NCBI RefSeq assembly: GCF_041734735.1
Contig: NC_134877.1
Coordinates: forward strand, 71,521,705 to 71,585,704
Source of the DNA: Babylonia areolata
Taxonomy: Eukaryota; Mollusca; Gastropoda; Neogastropoda; Buccinidae
Reading direction: 5' to 3'
DNA: 64,000 bases
Shown: in pieces, positions 9,875-19,205 of the stretch
How the letters are laid out: each line of letters starts with the position of its first letter
How positions within the stretch are numbered: the stretch's first letter is position 1
Notes under the pieces: generated by a model
What the model was told of the DNA's origin: nothing
The model's input: the letters and a program-made list of their open reading frames with translations, nothing else
Database searches by the model: none
Made by a program: the position numbers and the translations under genes

Positions 9875-12800
9875 TCACTTTTCGGGAAATCCCGATTCTT
9901 GCTCCGGCAGACGACTGAGATAGTCGGCTCCAACATTTTCTCTTCCAGGGATAGCTTGCACTGTGAAGGAGAAAGGCTGGAGCTGCAGCGCCCACCGTGT
10001 CAGTCTGCCGCTGACCGTTCTTGCTCTATCCAGGTATTGCAGAGGGGCATGATCGGTCTGGACGACGAATGGTTTGCCGTACAGGTATGGCTCGAACTTT
10101 TGTATGCCCCACACGAGCGCCAAGCATTCTCTCTCGATCGTGGGATAGTTCCTCTCAGCAGCATTAAGCTTTTTGCTGGCACACGCCACTGGCTGTGGGC
10201 CCATCCCATGATCTTGGAGCAGTAGGGCCCCCAGTCCCACTGCTGAGGCATCTGTTCTCAGCACAAAGGGCTTGGACAGGTCTGGTAGGAGACAGACGGG
10301 CCGACTACAGAGAACTTGTTTTAGCTGCAGAAAAGCCCTCTCACAGCTCTCATCCCACTTCACGTGGGCAGGCTCCTTGCCCTTCGTTCTATCCGTTAAC
10401 GGCAGGGCAATCTCTGCGAATTGTGGGACAAATCGTCTATAGTAGCCCACCAGGCCAAGGAAGCCTCTGAGCTGACGCTTAGTTTGTGGACGTGGAGCGT
10501 TATGAATTTTCTCCATTTTTTCATCGTCCGGCCATATCCTGCTGTCGCCAACGTGGTGACCAAGATAGTCCAGTTCCGTGTGTCCGAGATAGCACTTGGC
10601 TGGCCGAGCAGTGAGGTTGCACTCACGCAGGCGATGAAACACTGCACGCAGGAGTGGTAAGTGACTGGCCTCGTCGACAGAGGCGATGATCATGTCATCC
10701 ATAAAGTTGTCCACCTCTGGCAGGCCCAGAGGTAGAATCAACTTCCTCATCATGCGGGAAAACACTGCACCCGCTGTTTTCAGCCCAAATGGCATCACAC
10801 GCCACTGGAAGTGACCTTGTGGGGTTGAGAATGCGGTCTTGGGACGGTCGGCTTCCTCCATTGGGATTTGCCAGTAGCCTTTGGATAAATCCAATTTGGA
10901 AAATACTTTTTTCCCGGCTAACTTGGCAAACAATGCCTCCACGTCTGGCATGGGTTCCGCGTCAAACGTGGTCACCTTGTTGACACGACGGAAGTCAACA
11001 CAAAACCTCACCTTGCCATCCCTTTTCTTTACGAGTACAATTGGGGAAGAGTAAGGAGATGAGGAGGGTTCGATCACTCCCATCTTCAACATCTGATCGA
11101 CTTCCTCTTGGATTACCTCACGCTGAGAGTATGGCAGTGGATACTGTTTGGTTCTGAGGGGTGTGTCAGAATTCAGTTGGAGTGAACAAGTCTCCAAGTT
11201 TGTACGACCTGGCAGATCGGTGAGTACGTCTCCAAACTCTCTCACCAGCTTGAGGACAGCCTCTTTCAGTGAAGGGTTGGTTGGGTCAACCACAACATCC
11301 TCAGGCCCCTCGGACGCCTCCAGGGGTATAAGGGGGATATCTCGCTCCACAGTACGAGTCTCCTCCCAGATCTCACCGTCATCAACCACTGCTATAGCTA
11401 GAGACATCTGGGGAATGCGCTCTACATACTGTTTTAGCAGGTTGGCATGATACAGTTTTTCTTTGGTACCAACCTGAACACAGTAGTCAGCCAGTCCTAC
11501 ACGTCGCAGGACAGTGTATGGACCTTGCCATTCCAACTCTAGTTTGTTGTGTTTGGAAGGACGGAGGAGCAGGACCCTGCTACCCTCAGCGAACTCTCGT
11601 CGCTTGGCCTTGGCATCAAAGTGCCTCTTGTATCTTCTGGCAGCCTTTTCCAGGTTCTGCTGTGCCAGAGTGCATGACTCAGCTATCTTGTTACGCAGAT
11701 CAACCACGTATTCAGCTGCTGTCTGAACCTCCGACCTCTCGGGATGAAGCCAGTGTTCCCTGAGGATTTGCATGGGACCGCGAACAGTCCTGCCATAGAG
11801 CAGCTCAAAGGGAGAGTAGCCCGTGCTCTCCTGTGGGACTTCCCTGTATGCGAATAATAAAGCCGGGATCCATCTATCCCAGGCTCGCGGCCTTTCGTGT
11901 GACAGTCTGCGCAACATGGTTTTCAATGTCGCGTTGAAGCGCTCGACAAGGCCATTACACTGGGCATGGTAAGGAGTGGTGGTCAGGCCTCGGACAGACA
12001 GAAGGCGATAGACTTCTTGCATCACCTGACTGGTGAACTGTGTCCCTCGGTCAGTAAGGACCTCGGAAGGAATACCCGTGCGAGTCCACATGTTGAAGAG
12101 AGCCTCTGCCACAGACTCAGATGTAATGTCTTTGAGCGGGACAGCCTCTGGGTATCTGGTCGCATAATCGACCATGGTCAGAATGTATCTGCAACCAGAC
12201 TCGGAAGCAGGAGCTATTGGACCAACAATGTCTACTGCCACTCGGCTGAAGGGTTCAGTCATCAGAGGCATTTTAACCAAAGGCACTCTGGGAACCCGCC
12301 CTTTTGGTACAGTTTTTTGGCACCTGTCGCAGGAAAGAACGAAACGTTTGATGTCCCTGCACATACCTGGCCAATAGAAATGAGGAAATATTCTCTGTTG
12401 CGTCCGCCTAAACCCCAAATGACCAGACATTGGAGCCTCATGGCCCAGGCGTAGCACTGTGGAACGCAAAGGCTTCGGTACACAGATCTGGGTCGCCTGG
12501 CCTCTGTGATCTTTAAACTGCCGCATCAGCACCCCATGCTTTTTAAAATAAGAGACCTCGCCTGAAGGGGTCTTCTGTAAAAGGCCTGAACCAGCCCTAT
12601 CACGTGCCTGATGAAAATCAGGATCGTCATTTTGCTGGTGCTGTAAGTCTTCCCGTGACACATGGATCTGAATATCCTTGACGGGCAGGGGAGGCAAGGG
12701 TTTGGCATTTGCTGCAGCCTGGGCTCTAGTTTGAACGGCGCCCACAAGGCTGGGATCAGCATAGACGGGCACGACCATTGAAGAGCCGTCCCCTCTCCAG

Positions 12801-14395
12801 GCACAATTCCCAATGAGAACTTCCTCAACAGGAGACTCCATGACAGCCACGTCCAAAACGCCCTGTATGAACGGGGACTGAAAGTCCACCCTGGCGATGG
12901 GCAGAACTGAGGAGCACCTTGACTCTGCCAACACCACGCGAACTGTGGCCCCGGTAAAACAGTCCGGTCTTACGAGTCGCCTGACTACAACAATCAACTG
13001 GGCTCCCGTGTCGCGTAAAGCTTGCACTGTGTGGCCATTGACAGAAACCTCGCAGCGAGGCGAGTACTGTTTAGAAGCACAAGACGTGCAAAGCGTCGGG
13101 GTCATTGCATTAACACCCTGTACAGGTGAGACATGAGCAATGAGTGAGACCCTCTTGGGTTGCCGGCACTCTTTGGCCAAGTGACCTGGCTTCCCGCAGT
13201 TGAAGCAGGCAGGTATTCTTTTAAAGTCTCTTCCCTTTACGTTGTTTAGAGCTGAATCCCCTGACCCATGTGGAGGTCCTTTTTCCTCCGCGCCCAGATT
13301 GAAACTGCGGTCGGAAACCCTACAACCTTTTTTGGAAACTCGAAATTCAGCTTCCGCCATGCGACCTGCTCTCCGAGCATTGACAATTTTAGTAGTGATA
13401 TGGGCAACGTCCTCAACTCTATTGGGTTCCTCACGCCGAACTTCAGTGACGAGATCGGGATTGAGTGTGGTCAAGAACTGCTCCTGAAGGACCAGATCTT
13501 TAATGTCGTCTGCCTTCGATTCATCCCGTCCAGCGGCCACACACCACCGGGAGAAACAAACCTTCAGCCTGCCCAGAAACTGATCAAACGTCTCTTCCGC
13601 TAATTTCCGCATTGAACGGAACCGTTTGCGGTAGGAATCTGCATCCAGGCGGAATTCATGAAGCAGAGCTGCTTTTAAGATGTCATAATCGTGTAGTTGT
13701 TCTGGTTGTAACCGTAGGCAGGCATCTCTCGCCCGACCCTGCAAAAGGGCCACCAGGCGGGCTGCCCAGGAGCTACGCTTCCACTTATTTAACCCTGCCA
13801 CTCTCTCAAAGTGTGTAAGGAAGCTATCGAAATCGTCTTTCTCATCATACGGCACAAGCGGAAACTGATGAGCCGTGTGAGCTTCTAGCTCTTCCTGGCG
13901 CAGTTCCATTTTCCTCTCGAATCTACGTCTTTCCTCCTCTCTTAACTGTTTCATTTCCTCGTCCTTCATTTCCCTGTACAATCTTTCCTCCTCATCTTTT
14001 TTCTTCCTATACTCTTCTTCTTTTCTATCCTTCCATTGTCTGTACTTTCTCTCTTCCTCCCTAGCCTGACGCTCTTCCTCCCTAGCCTGACGCTCTTCCT
14101 CCCTGGCTACTGCATCAACCACAAACCGGGCCAACGCCTCTCCAGACAAACCTAAGTCAGTGCCCAACACCCTGAACTTTGAGTACATGTCCTGAGAAGG
14201 TACGGCATTAGACTCATTCTTCAAGCCTTCATCGAAAGCACCTTCAGGATTAGCCTCCTTCAGGTGGCCCTGAATCCATCCGGACAATTCAGTCTTTTTT
14301 TCAGCACTCAGAGAAGGTGTACTGCCTTCTGCCCTGACCCCCCGTGACCCCGAACTAGGAGTAGAGGCCGCAGGAGTTTTTCGTGTTACAGGCAT
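9875..14395 (-). CDS. gag-pol polyprotein of the Gmr1-like element
   Basis: A single frame of 1506 codons. In order along the protein: a charged Glu/Arg/Lys coiled coil (about 95-170); a capsid with a SCAN-like C-terminal half (about 180-340); a CCHC zinc knuckle, CFNCGKPGHLAKEC (about 396); a protease DTGA motif (about 460); an integrase HHCC zinc domain (about 650-690) and catalytic core (about 715-830); a GPY/F-type integrase end (about 950); a reverse transcriptase with FMDD in the active-site loop (about 1100-1260); and an RNase H starting near FVLRTDAS (about 1376). The placement of integrase upstream of reverse transcriptase distinguishes it from usual Ty3 elements. No envelope frame is seen. 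It looks whole. Confidence 0.94.
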   Translation of the reverse strand: MPVTRKTPAASTPSSGSRGVRAEGSTPSLSAEKKTELSGWIQGHLKEANPEGAFDEGLKNESNAVPSQDMYSKFRVLGTDLGLSGEALARFVVDAVAREEERQAREEERQAREEERKYRQWKDRKEEEYRKKKDEEERLYREMKDEEMKQLREEERRRFERKMELRQEELEAHTAHQFPLVPYDEKDDFDSFLTHFERVAGLNKWKRSSWAARLVALLQGRARDACLRLQPEQLHDYDILKAALLHEFRLDADSYRKRFRSMRKLAEETFDQFLGRLKVCFSRWCVAAGRDESKADDIKDLVLQEQFLTTLNPDLVTEVRREEPNRVEDVAHITTKIVNARRAGRMAEAEFRVSKKGCRVSDRSFNLGAEEKGPPHGSGDSALNNVKGRDFKRIPACFNCGKPGHLAKECRQPKRVSLIAHVSPVQGVNAMTPTLCTSCASKQYSPRCEVSVNGHTVQALRDTGAQLIVVVRRLVRPDCFTGATVRVVLAESRCSSVLPIARVDFQSPFIQGVLDVAVMESPVEEVLIGNCAWRGDGSSMVVPVYADPSLVGAVQTRAQAAANAKPLPPLPVKDIQIHVSREDLQHQQNDDPDFHQARDRAGSGLLQKTPSGEVSYFKKHGVLMRQFKDHRGQATQICVPKPLRSTVLRLGHEAPMSGHLGFRRTQQRIFPHFYWPGMCRDIKRFVLSCDRCQKTVPKGRVPRVPLVKMPLMTEPFSRVAVDIVGPIAPASESGCRYILTMVDYATRYPEAVPLKDITSESVAEALFNMWTRTGIPSEVLTDRGTQFTSQVMQEVYRLLSVRGLTTTPYHAQCNGLVERFNATLKTMLRRLSHERPRAWDRWIPALLFAYREVPQESTGYSPFELLYGRTVRGPMQILREHWLHPERSEVQTAAEYVVDLRNKIAESCTLAQQNLEKAARRYKRHFDAKAKRREFAEGSRVLLLRPSKHNKLELEWQGPYTVLRRVGLADYCVQVGTKEKLYHANLLKQYVERIPQMSLAIAVVDDGEIWEETRTVERDIPLIPLEASEGPEDVVVDPTNPSLKEAVLKLVREFGDVLTDLPGRTNLETCSLQLNSDTPLRTKQYPLPYSQREVIQEEVDQMLKMGVIEPSSSPYSSPIVLVKKRDGKVRFCVDFRRVNKVTTFDAEPMPDVEALFAKLAGKKVFSKLDLSKGYWQIPMEEADRPKTAFSTPQGHFQWRVMPFGLKTAGAVFSRMMRKLILPLGLPEVDNFMDDMIIASVDEASHLPLLRAVFHRLRECNLTARPAKCYLGHTELDYLGHHVGDSRIWPDDEKMEKIHNAPRPQTKRQLRGFLGLVGYYRRFVPQFAEIALPLTDRTKGKEPAHVKWDESCERAFLQLKQVLCSRPVCLLPDLSKPFVLRTDASAVGLGALLLQDHGMGPQPVACASKKLNAAERNYPTIERECLALVWGIQKFEPYLYGKPFVVQTDHAPLQYLDRARTVSGRLTRWALQLQPFSFTVQAIPGRENVGADYLSRLPEQESGFPEK

Positions 14396-14636
14396 GTTTT
14401 CTTAATTCACAATGTGCAACAACTACACAAAACTTGAATTAAGATTAAGTCTCTAAGTCACTAACTCCAGGTCCCCACTTCACTCAACCGTCCAACAGTA
14501 AGAACCTAACAATCTAACAACCTTAATCACCCCCACAAAAGCTAACCAAAACGAAATGCCTGCAACATAAAACGTAGACGAACAAGACGATCACACCCTA
14601 CCCCCCAACCCGTGTTACATTCCCTAGAACTTGTTA
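14396..14636 (-). other. Untranslated leader of the Gmr1-like element
   Basis: About 240 bp of AT-rich sequence between the primer-binding site and the gag start. It contains no other open frame of note. Confidence 0.6.
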
Positions 14637-14652
14637 CCCCGCATCTCCACCA
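14637..14652 (-). other. Primer-binding site, tRNA-Ala type
   Basis: On the minus strand TGGTGGAGATGCGGGG begins one base inside the 5' LTR. From memory of insect tRNA-Ala (3' end CCCCGCATCTCCA plus CCA) all 16 bases are complementary. The position and TGG start are diagnostic of a primer site; the tRNA identity is recalled, not searched. Confidence 0.7.
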
Positions 14653-14653
14653 T

Positions 14654-16457
14654 TGTCACGACCCCCCTAGGGAAGAGGTCGAGAACTATTTTAAAACCTA
14701 ACGCCCAACCCAGTTCACCCGACAACACAAACACACAATACAGATATTTCTCGTCCACACAAAATTTATTCTCTTCCGCTCTGTCTATCCCACTCACGCA
14801 ACCTTACCCACACAGCCTATACTTGCAAAAAAAACAACAAAACAACCATATACTATAACTTCAACAAAAAAAAACACGAACAGAAGTCGTATACAAAACT
14901 ACGGATTCTCCCAAATGTAATCAAAAGCAATTTTCCACACACACACTCAAGGAGAAGCAAATCACCCCCCCCAAACCAGGACTGGTACACAGATGCTTTA
15001 GTCTTTGACGGGTTCAGGAAGTTTTCCTCTTAAGAGGAAAACAACAACAAAAACAAAAAAAAACTGACACACGGCCCAGACAAACTTCGGCGGGTTCGAC
15101 CCAAGGCACAAGCCCCCGGTCAAAAGGCCTAGGTGCCAGGACTCGGCATACAATGCCAAGCAATGGACCAGGCTGCAAGTCAAAAGGCCCGGAACACAGG
15201 ACACCAGTCACAGGGCAGGAAGGGGCGAAGACCCAGGACAGCAGTCACAGGGCAGGAGGGGACGAACACCCAGGACACCAGTCACAGGGCAGGAAGGGGC
15301 GAAGACCCAGGACAGCAGTCACAGGGCAGGAAGGGGCGAAGACCCAGGACAGCAGTCACAGGACAGGAGGGGACGAACACCCAGGACACCAGTCACAGGG
15401 CAGGAAGGGGCGAAGACCCAGGACAGCAGTCACAGGGCAGGAGGGGACGAACACCCAAGACACCAGTCACAGGGCAGGAAGGGGCGAAGACCCAGGACAG
15501 CAGTCACAGGGCAGGAGGGGACGAACACCCAGGACACCAGTCACAGGGCAGAAAGGGGCGAAGACCCAGGACACCACTCACAGGGCAGGAGGGGCGAAGA
15601 TCTGGGTCACCAGACGAAAGGCCCGGGGCACACAGCACACAGCGAGAGCTGGAACATTACGGAATGTTCCCCCCGTACTGAGCAATACTAATTCTAACGA
15701 TATAATTAACAAAAAAACAAATGTACAGCACATTCAAAAATGAAAACCTGGAATATAATTCCATTGACAAGACGAATTATAGGAGTAATATACGGCACAC
15801 GCACTCTCTACACCTATCATACAGAGCCAACGCCCAATTTTACCCAACAGTGAACTAGGGTAAAATTGTATCATTTTAAAACTCAATAACAATAAAATTG
15901 GCAAAAATATTAGCCGACACAAGAAAAAGTACATATTCACTCGGTGGTAGCACACGAGTAATTAACGAAATAGATTGTGTCAAAACCTAACGTACAGCTT
16001 TCTTGTCGAACATCTTTACACACCTACATCCCTGACAGAAGTACAACCAAGCTAAATAGACAAGTGGCTTCTTACCTGCCACAGGTGGCGTACACTAACG
16101 ACCACCACAAAGACACGACGACGACGAAGACAGACGAAGAAACACCGAAGTGGCTCCCATGGAGGACAGCCGGTCCTCACTTCGTATGGTGCCTAGATGT
16201 CGGGGTAGCTACCCCACCAACAACAGGAACGACCCGTACACTACGGCAGTCGGGCTGCAAAAGCCCCGAATATTGTTGCTGCCCAACAATATTTCATATT
16301 CGCTCAGGTGAGCGAGTAATATGCATGCACGTGGTTCGTGCGCAAATCAAGACTTCTACCCGAACTGAAGGATGGGAGAAGGAGGGAAAGTGAAAGAAGA
16401 GGGGGGAGAAAAACGAAGACGGGCCACACGCCCTAACTGTCGTCACAAGTTGTGACA
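14654..16457 (-). repeat. 5' LTR of the Gmr1-like element
   Basis: 1804 bp, upstream of gag on the minus strand. It has TGTCAC/GTGACA inverted ends and an internal array of about eleven 37-bp units. It is almost identical to the 3' LTR. The short open frames inside it are shared by both LTRs and show no recognisable product. Confidence 0.95.
15193..15606. repeat. 37-bp minisatellite inside the 5' LTR
   Basis: The same array as in the 3' LTR, with the same unit order and number. This fits both LTRs being copied from one template at insertion. Confidence 0.92.
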
Positions 16458-16462
16458 AAGGG
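16458..16462. repeat. Target-site duplication, right copy
   Basis: AAGGG, matching 7781-7785, immediately outside the outer end of the 5' LTR. Confidence 0.9.
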
Positions 16463-17139
16463 AAACGGGCGAGACAACAACTTGCTGGAAGCGCAACAAC
16501 GACGAGCAGCATGGGAAAACGTCAAACCCTTAGAAAATCAAAAGTGCCTAAAAACAGCAGGTACAAGACTATTACACCACTGATCTCCTCGCAGAAATGA
16601 TTATAGAAAGAGGAAGCGGCCATGAATCCAGCCTGAAAGTCAGTGCACGAGCCACAGTTTTGCCGAAGGAGAACAGAAAAGATGTGGCGGTTCTGTCCAC
16701 TCAGTGTAGCAAGGGCCAGACAGACCCTGTTCATTCTGAAGAGACTTACACATTGTTGGTTTGGAGGTGATGCTGGCAATCGTTTGATTAGTAACGTGTC
16801 ACTTTTTCATCTTTCTTTGTCAGGCTGTACATTCAATTCACAAATTAAAAACTCGTTTCCACAGACGATACTCATGACTAACCGATTCAGTGTAAGGGAA
16901 GTCAATCTGTTTCAGTATCAGCTGAAGAATGCGTGGTTAGTTCCCTTTACGTGGGAGGTCGCCGTAACCACACTGGCCAAATCAGTTCCGACAAAGCACA
17001 CACACAGGTGTTGATAATGGGTCAACATCAACACACGTCGTCACACCACGAAAGTGGAAAACGTCGGGATATATTCAGAAATATCAGTACAAGTGATTGT
17101 CTTATTTTTATGTCTGGAAAAAGAAAGGTCATCAAACAT

Positions 17140-17140
<1 letters not shown>
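16463..17140. other. Unique island right of the LTR element
   Basis: No similarity I can name. Short open frames occur on both strands, with no motif. Confidence 0.5.
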
Positions 17141-17192
<52 letters not shown>

Positions 17193-17297
17193 ATGTGTGT
17201 GCATGTGCGTGCGAATGTGTCTGCGTGCTGGCGTGTGTGTATATGAATATGCGTGTGCATGTGTCTGCGTGCAGGCGTGTGTGTGTGTGTGTGTGAA
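17141..17297. repeat. TG microsatellite, interrupted
   Basis: (TG)n at 17141-17191 continuing as GCATGTGTG, TGCGTGC and TATGAATATG variants. Confidence 0.9.
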
Positions 17298-18084
17298 GAG
17301 TGGTCCGCCGTTGTCCTGGACACCCACAGCCTTCTCTGCACCCGTGATACCCTGAGACTGTCACAGGGGTGTCCCCGACGTATACAACAATCGCCGCTTT
17401 ACACCCCCCTGTCTACAGAAAGACTAGAACTCCCAGTGGTCGCCGGCATCGTGGGTTATCTGTGACAAGGACCTGTGTGTTTGGAACTAATGCGAGCCGT
17501 ACATGGACGGTAGAGGATGCGTGTGTATGTGTGAGAGCAGTGCACAAGAGGGGTGAGTGTACGTGTTCGAGCGAATGTGATTTACTCATTTATTTTTTCC
17601 CTCATTCCCATTTATGATGTGGCGATTTGTATTAGCGGGTTAGTAAGTTTGGGGAGTGGAGGGGGGATTAAGGGAAATAGTTAGGTCTTACTGCTGTTTT
17701 GGTTGTCAGTATATCTGTGTGAGTGAGTGAATAAAGTTTGGTATTGTGTATAAATTCTTGGTGTTGGCTGCATTTAATTGAGCGTGCGAGGATCCGGAGA
17801 CCCATTTTTTCTTAAATTTTCTTTTATTAGATTGCGCGGGGCCTGTCGGGTTGTAGGTGGGTCCTCAACCTGATAATGATATTAATGAAATTTGGTACCC
17901 TGATTTGTTAAATATGTTTTGTTTTTTTGTTTTTTGTTTTTGTTTTTTTATTTATTTTTTTAAATCATACCTTCCTCAAATCAGAATTTCCTTGTGTTGC
18001 TCAGTTAATATTTTATTCAAATGGTTGCGAAAATGTCAGTACAACAAACAGTTAATCTGACAATAAATGGTTTCAGTCAGTCAG
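17298..18084. other. Unique island
   Basis: Contains AATAAAG near 17730 and T-rich sequence at 17918-17965. It could be the decayed end of a retroelement or a transcript 3' end, but nothing is diagnostic. Confidence 0.4.
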
Positions 18085-19205
18085 TGTGTGTGTGTGACGG
18101 TGTCACACGGACTGACTAAACATAACGGTGACACACAGACTGACTAAACATGACGGTGACACACAGACTGACTAAACATGACGGTGTCACACGGACTGAC
18201 TAAACATAACGGTGACACACAGACTGACTAAACATAACGGTGACACACAGACTGACTAAACATGACCGTGACACACAGACTGACTAAACATAACCGTGAC
18301 ACACAGACTGACTAAACATGACCGTGACACACAGACTGACTAAACATGACCGTGACACACAGACTGACTAAACATAACGGTGACACACAGACTGACTAAA
18401 CATAACCGTGACACACAGACTGACTAAACATGACGGTGACACACAGACTGACTAAACATGACCGTGACACACAGACTGACTAAACATAACGGTGACACAC
18501 AGACTGACTAAACATGACCGTGACACACAGACTGACTAAACATAACCGTGACACACACACGGACTAAACATGACCGTGACACACGGAGTGACTAATTATG
18601 ACGGTGACACACACACGGACTAAACATGACCGTGACACACGGAGTGACTAATTATGACGGCGACACACACTGATTAAACATAACGGCGACACACCTGACT
18701 AAACATGACGGTGACACACGGACTAAACATGACGGTGACACACGGCTTGACTAAACATGACGGTGTCACACGGCATGACTAAACATGACGGTGTCACACG
18801 GCATGACTAAACATGACGGTGTCACACGGCATGACTAAACATGACGGTGACAGACATACTGACTAAACATGACGGTGTCACACGGCATGACTAAACATGA
18901 CGGTGACACACGGCCTGACTAAACATGACGGTGTCACACGGCATGACTAAACATGACGGTGTCACACGGCATGACTAAACATGACGGTGTCACACGGCAT
19001 GACTAAACATGACGGTGACACACATACTGACTAAACATGACGGTGTCACACGGCATGACTAAACATGACGGTGTCACACGGACTAAACATGACGGTGTCA
19101 CACGGCATGACTAAACATGACGGTGTCACATGGCATGACTAAACATGATGGTGTCACACATACTGACAAAACATGACGGTGACAGACATACTGACTAAAC
19201 ATGAC
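18085..19205. repeat. 28-bp minisatellite
   Basis: About 40 units of GGTGACACACAGACTGACTA plus AACATAAC, with GTGTCACACGGCATGACTAA variants on the right half. Confidence 0.95.

Larger units (their letters stand above)
7786..16457 (-). mobile_element. Complete-looking Ty3/gypsy LTR retrotransposon, Gmr1-like (integrase before reverse transcriptase)
   Basis: The element is 8.67 kb, flanked by the 5-bp direct repeat AAGGG (7781-7785 and 16458-16462). Both LTRs are about 1.8 kb, begin TGTCAC and end GTGACA. Between them, on the minus strand, are a primer-binding site, one long gag-pol frame and a purine-rich tract. Domain order is gag, protease, integrase, reverse transcriptase, RNase H. That is the copia-like order, but the proteins are Ty3-type, as in the Gmr1 group. 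By eye the LTRs differ at about three sites in 1.8 kb, so the insertion is recent. It looks whole, with no evident break in the main frame. Confidence 0.95.

Noticed and set aside
17640-17880. Solo LTR or retroelement end
   Set aside because: AATAAAG and a GGATCCGGAGACC motif are suggestive, but no paired ends or target duplication can be found.
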